NCBI GenBank assembly: GCA_023078685.1
Contig: JALGAS010000003.1
Coordinates: 2,170,001 to 2,234,000, forward strand
Length of the DNA stretch: 64,000 nucleotides
Direction of reading: 5' to 3'
From: Neopestalotiopsis rosae
Lineage: Eukaryota; Ascomycota; Sordariomycetes; Amphisphaeriales; Sporocadaceae
A model generated the notes under the pieces. The model saw only the letters and a list, made by a program, of their open reading frames with translations. It did not search any database and had not been told where the DNA came from. Both the position numbers and the translations under genes were made by a program. Of this stretch, positions 58,725 through 64,000 are shown piece after piece (within the stretch, counting starts at the first letter, position 1; every line of letters begins with the position of its first letter).

Positions 58725-59601
58725 ATGGCCGGCACCGCTCCTCCCAACTATTGTCAGTTACACTCTATTCCAAGGTGTATGGATGCACGACACTAATGCG
58801 CAACGCAGACAAAGTCCTTGAGATCTCTGAATCCGCCACCACACAACAGATTCGCGATGCCTACAAAAAGTAAGTTTACAACATTGTACCTGAACCTTGT
58901 TCCTTCTTCAAGTTCCTAAGCTGACAGGATTGTACAGAGCCGCTCTGAAGACGCACCCTGATCGGGTCCCTGCTGACTCCCCCGACCGCGCAGCCCGCAC
59001 GCGCAAATTCCAACTCGTCAACGACGCCTACTATACGCTCTCAGATGCCAGCCGGCGTCGCGAATATGATGCACAGCGAAAGACCTATGGCTTCAGTCAC
59101 GGACGCCCGGGAACTACCTCGGGCGCAGCATATTCGGACCCCTTTGAGGACGAATTCGACGAGGAGATACCCACTGGTGGTCCTGCCGGTGCAGCGGGCG
59201 GTATGCCTGGAGGCTTCCCGTCCTGGGCTTGGAACTACTTCATGGGTGGCCAGTCGAACAAGGCGAACACAGAGCAAGCTCGAGAAGAGGCGCAAAATGC
59301 ACAATTCGGTGACGTCTTTGAGGAAATGCTGCGCGAGGAGGGCATGGCCGAGCAGGGCAACCAGCCGACCGGCAAGTTCTGGGGCATGGCCGGCGGTGTC
59401 AGCGGTGGCGTCTTGGGCTTCATCATTGCCAACTTCCCGGGGTTGATGGCGGGTGCCGTGGCGGGAAATCGGCTGGGCGCTGTCCGCGATGCCAGGGGAA
59501 AGAGTGTTTATCAGGTTTTCCAGGAGCTGCCGCAGGCCGAGAGGGCCACGCTCCTAACGCAGCTGGCGGCCAAGATCTTTTCGCACTCTGTGGGTGTGTA
59601 A
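58725..59601 (+). CDS. J-domain protein with glycine-zipper C-terminal region
   Basis: Three exons (58725-58752, 58809-58869, 58938-59601; introns of 56 and 68 bp) give 250 residues. The first exon is only 28 nt. The J domain is N-terminal (YYKVLEISESATTQQIRDAY), with the HPD motif at 36-38 and helix IV FQLVNDAYYTLSD. It should stimulate an Hsp70 ATPase. After an acidic, Gly/Pro-rich linker comes a hydrophobic glycine-rich region (GMAGGVSGGVLGFIIANFPG, GLMAGAVAGNRLG) that could insert in or associate with membranes as a glycine zipper. A conserved C-terminus follows (SVYQVFQELPQAERATLLTQ). There is no CR zinc domain, so it is a class C J-protein. Its Hsp70 partner and location are not determined. 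Confidence 0.9.
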
Positions 59602-60490
59602 GGACTCTGATGAGAAAGAGACAGGATGGGGCCTCTAGCGACGGCTCGAGATTTGAAGTCTTGACATTGCCATTGCCTGTCTTATTTCGACACCCGATGA
59701 TCACGCGTAAGACTTTGAGGTATTCTAAAGAGATTATTATGATGGCGCGGCGTTGGAAGGTTATGCTTTGAATTAGTTACGTACCTAGGTAAATAGTTAG
59801 CAAATGACATGAATTCAGCATCTCTTACGCAGTACAGAAGTTAATGAATGCGGCTTGGTGGGTTTGCGCGGCACCTCGCATAGTGTCATCGCACATTGTT
59901 GAGCCGTGTTGGAAGATAATCTCTCAGTCTATCTGACTGTCTCTGTGAAAAAGCATCAACAAGCATTCCCTCTCCACACACCATGATTCTGAATTTTGAG
60001 ATCTGACGAGTTCCGGCCTTGTAAAAGTTTAGCTTCAAACAACAGCTGGTACTGCATGGTACGGTCACATTAACCAATGGACTAGCAGCTAATAACAATC
60101 TGTAGTCCATGCCTGTTATATTATGGGTCAGAGGTGATCAAGCACTATTTCGGCATCAGCAACTGTGTGAGAACCTGGGGCAAAACAGCGAGATAGTTGT
60201 GTGATCAAAAGTCCGACTCCCGCGAGTTCGTTTTCTCCAAATTGAAGAGCCCTTGTCTGCGTCATGCGCCAATGCATGGCTGACGAACCCATTGCTGCTC
60301 AGTGCTCTGCGGAAATCGTGGCACATTCCGAGCTCTCCCCACATTATACTAACTGCCGTTCATCGTAGACTTCTCCAACGAGCAATACAAGTAGCGATCT
60401 GAGCCGCGGGGAACCGACAACCAAAAACTCGCTCACCTTTTGACAATCTTTACATCAAATGTTCTGGCTCTTGGACAGACGACATTCACT
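59602..60490. other. Intergenic region
   Basis: 3' UTR of the J-protein gene and promoter of the P450 gene. I see no gene. Confidence 0.45.
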
Positions 60491-62198
60491 ATGGCCTTGG
60501 AAACCTTGATGCTTACGGCGGAGCAACGATTTGTCGATCATATAGTACAGTCAACAGTTCTATCGTTGCTTATTGCCTTCATCACCTACGTCGTTTTCAA
60601 TGAGTTTACCCGCAGCAAAGCCCGGGTTCCCGGAATGGGTGGTCCGAAAGGATTGCCACTGATTGGGAACCTATGGGATATCCGGACCAATGCAGCGGAA
60701 AAGTACGAAGAATGGTCAAAGACATATGGTGATGTCTATCAGGTGCAAATGGGAAATGTCCCAGTGGTCGTTGTCAATAGTGCCGCCGCCACAAAGACGC
60801 TCTGGATAACGCACTCTCAAGCTCTGGCCTCGAGACCTACAACATATACCTTCCACAAGGTTTGTTCTTACGTATATGGTCTACGAAAAGATAACTTCGC
60901 TAACCACGGCGCAGATCGCCTCCAGTTCAGCTGGCCTAACCATCGGCACATCCCCATATGACGACTCGCTCAAACGTCGAAAGAAGGGTGCAGCAGTTGC
61001 GCTTAACCGACCAGCGATTCAGTCTTATGTTCCGTATCTGGATATGGAGTCCAAGTCTTTTATTGAAGACATTTTTACTTATGGACAGGCGGGAAAGAAA
61101 CCCATTGATCCTCTGCCTCTCATCCAGAGACTGTCCCTGTCGCTCGCTGTGACCATCAACTGGGGCGTCCGGGTACCATCACATGAGGACAGACTGTTCA
61201 AAGAGATAGTAGAGGTTGAAGAAGAGCTGAATCGTTTCAGATCGACCACTGGCAACTTACAAGATTACATCCCTCTCCTGCGGCTGAATCCCTTCAACAA
61301 GGCGTCGGCAAAAGCACGCGAAATGCGCGATCGCCGAGATCATTACTTGAAGACCTTGAATAACGAGCTGTCAGAAAAGGTGGCCATGGGCACAAACAAG
61401 CCGTGTATCCAAGCGAATGTGATCAAGTTCAAGGAAGAGACACTGAGCGATGTCGAGCTCATCTCCATCAGCCTCTCGGTCCTCGGCGGTGGTTTCGAGA
61501 CGGTGTCCAACACCGTGCAGTTCAGCATGGCCTTTTTGGCACAGCATCCAGAGATCCAGGACAAGGCCTACCAGGCGATACAGGAATTCCAAGGGTCTGA
61601 CGACCCCCTCTGCGATGCCGCGGATGACCAGAAATGTGCCTATGTCAACGGCTTGGCTAAGGAAGCTCTTCGGTATTTCACCGTGATCCCGTTGAATCTG
61701 CCACGGCAATCGACTAGGGACATTGATTATAATGGCGTGCGGATACCCGAGGGGACGACCTTTTATATGAATGCAATGGCTTGCAACTGGGGTGAGTCCG
61801 ACTACACATGATCCTATTAGCTGATCACTAATAACTTTTCTTCTATAGATCATGAATTGTGGGACGACCCAGAAGTGTTTAGACCCGAACGCTGGATTGA
61901 GAAACCAGACGCCACTGTCTTCACTTTTGGCCTTGGGTATAGAATGTGCGCAGGTCATCTCTTGGCTTCGAGAGAATTATACCTCGTCTTCATGAGGCTG
62001 CTGAGCAGTTTCCGTCTCGAGTCGCACGGCACTGTTGACACGAATCCGAGAACGGGAATGAAGAATGCTCGGGATTTGATCATGGCACCAGAAAGATATG
62101 AGGTTCTCTGCGTGCCGAGGAATGAGGACCGTCTTCGTCAAGCTTTGGCAGATCACAAGGTTGATGATGTATGCCCGGCGGTGAACATACCATTTTAA
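60491..62198 (+). CDS. Cytochrome P450, CYP504-like (phenylacetate hydroxylase family)
   Basis: Monooxygenase likely acting on phenylacetate-type aromatic acids. Three exons (60491-60859, 60915-61791, 61849-62198; introns of 55 and 57 bp) give 531 residues. The N-terminus has a membrane anchor (TVLSLLIAFITYVVFNEF), then the proline hinge VPGMGGPKGLPLIGNLWDIR. CYP504-typical segments are AEKYEEWSKTYGDVYQVQMG, SLKRRKKGAAVALNRPAIQS, FRSTTGNLQDYIPLLRLNPF and PCIQANVIK. The I-helix is at VLGGGFETVSNTV. The ExxR motif is KEALR (Glu373, Arg376), and DDPEVFRPERW holds the PERF-like element. The heme loop is FGLGYRMCAG, with Cys449. Family knowledge: CYP504A/B enzymes hydroxylate phenylacetate or 3-/4-hydroxyphenylacetate toward homogentisate. 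Downstream homogentisate-pathway genes are not in this window, so the exact substrate is open. Confidence 0.9.
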
Positions 62199-62793
62199 CC
62201 TCACTTTCTTCTGCATAGCCATTTCTGTGGGAGGTTTAGCTATGCCTACTTCATCAAGCCCATGTGCAAGAATAGACCGGAGAGCAGCTTTGAATGCAAG
62301 TTTACAATTTAGACATTTGTTCAAGCCAAATCAAAATACTATGATAAAAGTTCACCTATGTGATCCCGCACGAATAAGGACAAATCCATATCTTGGGGTG
62401 CTCCTGCACAACTCCCGATGGCCAAAAGAATCCCATGTGTATATTCATGGGCCCCACCACAAATAGACAATCTAGGCATGTGGGGGAGCCAGGGGAGCCC
62501 CCAGTCAGACCTTCAAGACCTTGTGCGACCCCTTTTTAGTTGAGAAGGTAGAAGCCCGCAGCTCCAGCTCGAGCCCCCAGCGCCCCTACGATTCGCTAAC
62601 GTTTCAGCGGCAAGTGCCGTCCAGTACCGAAGCGACACCTTGCATTTGACACGGATAAATATCACAGGCGAGAAAAAGTTGGAGCGCTCTCAAAAAAGGA
62701 TCATCCTCTTTTTTCCCTACGAATCCTACAGACCTCATTTTGTTTTCTTGTTCGCAACAGCTGTTAATGCTCTAGCGAACGAGGCACGCTGAA
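62199..62793. other. Intergenic region
   Basis: P450 3' UTR, then the promoter of the ER J-protein gene. No gene. Confidence 0.45.
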
Positions 62794-64000
62794 ATGAGGT
62801 TCTCTATCCTCTCTGTCGGGCTTCTTGCCCTGGTGACGCCTCTCGTCTCAGCATGGAGCAAAGAAGGTGCGTAGAGATGTTCGAGCGCTCACATGAATGG
62901 CTTGAGACACTCGCAGATTGGGCAGGGAAACTGACTGAGACGAGATTGCAGATCACGAGATCTTCCGCTTGCGTGACGAGATCATGACCCATGAAGGTGC
63001 CAACATCACCTTTTACGACTTCGTCGGCGTCACGCCCTCGGCCTCACAGGATGAGATCAAGCGCGCCTACCGCAAGAAGTCCAAGACGCTTCACCCCGAC
63101 AAGGTCAAGGCGCAGCTCAATGCCCGAACCAACAAGTCCAAGAACAAGTCGAAGCCCGGCGTCACCGTCACCAAGCCCCCTACCCAGTCGGAGATCAAGG
63201 CTGCCATCAAGGCTGCAGGCGAGCGACAGACACGCCTCGGTGTCATTGCCAACATTCTCACCGGTCCCGAGCGCGCGCGATACGATCACTTCATGTCCAA
63301 CGGTTTCCCTACCTGGAAGGGCACTGGCTACTACTACAGTCGCTACCGCCCCGGTCTAGGTACTGTGCTCATTGGTGTCTTCCTGGCTGGTGCCGGTGGC
63401 TTCCACTACATTGCTTTGTACATGGGCTGGAAGCGCCAGCGCGAGTTCATTGAGCGATACATCAAGTTTGCCCGTCATGCTGCTTGGGGCGACAACCTAG
63501 GCATCGCAGGAGTCGATGCTGGTGTCACAGCACAAGCACCTACCCCCGAACCAGCCGCCGATGACGAGCAAGGTCCCATGATGCCGACGAACCGCAAGCA
63601 GAGACGTGAACAGGAACGCATGGCCAAGAAGGAGAGCGCCAAGGAAGGCAAGCGTTCTGGCCGCCCTCGAGGTGTCAAGAATGCCAGCGGCAGTGCTACA
63701 CCGGTTCCCCAGACGCAACCAAGCAACGGCTCAGGACCTACGGGCGCTAAGAAGCGTGTTGTTGCAGAGAATGGCAAGATTCTGGTTGTGGACTCCCTTG
63801 GTGATGTGTATCTGGAGCAAGAGGACGAGGACGGCAACGTCCAGGAATTCCTGCTCGACGTAAGTTTGCTATGCAAGAATTTGTTTGTCATTGAAGGAAA
63901 TGCTAATGACTATATTCATAGCCGAATGAGGTGCCTGTCCCCACTATCCGCGACACCGCTCTGGTCAGACTGCCTGTCTGGGCCTTCCGCCGTATTCTGG
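62794..64000 (+). CDS. ER J-protein, ERj5-like (truncated by window end)
   Basis: Three exons are visible: 62794-62866, 62952-63859 and 63922 to the window edge, with no stop reached. About 354 residues are seen. The signal sequence is MRFSILSVGLLALVTPLVSA. The lumenal J domain is TFYDFVGVTPSASQDEIKRA with HPD at 72-74. Loop sequence (VTVTKPPTQSEIKAAIK) interrupts the J domain before RLGVIANILTGPERARYDHF. A membrane segment (GLGTVLIGVFLAGAGGFHYI) follows, then WKRQREFIERYIKFARHAAW, a disordered linker, KKRVVAENGKILVVDSLGDV and EVPVPTIRDTALVRLPVWAF. This order matches fungal Erj5 type-I ER membrane co-chaperones, which work with BiP/Kar2 in protein folding. The missing C-terminus should lie just past the window. 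Confidence 0.9.

Overview
The window is nuclear DNA from a filamentous ascomycete, most likely a sordariomycete. The evidence is short GT-AG introns (about 43-110 nt, with CTRAC-type branch points), Pezizomycotina families such as 2EXR, Zn2Cys6, CYP504 and AA9-CBM1, and single-gene transcription units separated by long pyrimidine-rich promoters. I rebuilt the spliced models by joining exons with matching phase at consensus splice sites. None has been checked against transcripts or a database.

Layout. 0-5 kb: two uncharacterised charged or low-complexity proteins. 5.3-5.5 kb: a fragment of an ABC-transporter P-loop next to a tRNA-like gene with an abnormal anticodon loop. 5.5-13 kb: a gene desert. 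13-18 kb: a Bem3-type RhoGAP (PX-PH-RhoGAP). 19-20.5 kb: a three-exon nicotianamine synthase with an acidic insert in its core fold. 22.5-23.8 kb: a membrane-anchored alpha/beta hydrolase, followed by a probable decayed reading frame. 26.7-31.2 kb: a serine-rich protein and a Zn2Cys6 regulator, transcribed convergently. 31.7-43.3 kb: a run of enzymes (secreted GH3 beta-glucosidase, zinc alcohol dehydrogenase, SDR, secreted M14 carboxypeptidase, secreted AA9 LPMO with CBM1). 44.3-45.2 kb: a 2EXR protein, then about 4 kb without genes. 49.2-52.3 kb: a thioredoxin-PITH protein head to head with a SAM methyltransferase. 54.2-57.2 kb: a PRA1/Yip3 protein, a basic low-complexity protein with no visible ATG, and a small one-TM protein. 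58.7-64 kb: a glycine-zipper J-protein, a CYP504 P450 and the start of an ERj5-like ER J-protein that runs off the end.

How the genes relate. Most of the window is ordinary housekeeping or regulatory content. The one functional theme is plant-biomass use at 31.7-43.3 kb: oxidative cellulose attack (AA9), cellobiose or glucoside hydrolysis (GH3), a secreted peptidase and two intracellular oxidoreductases. GGCTAA motifs of the Xyr1/XlnR type lie in two of the promoters there. The nicotianamine synthase points to metal chelation. I see no polyketide, non-ribosomal peptide or terpene core gene, no CRISPR array, no intact transposon, and nothing I can defend as a wholly new system.
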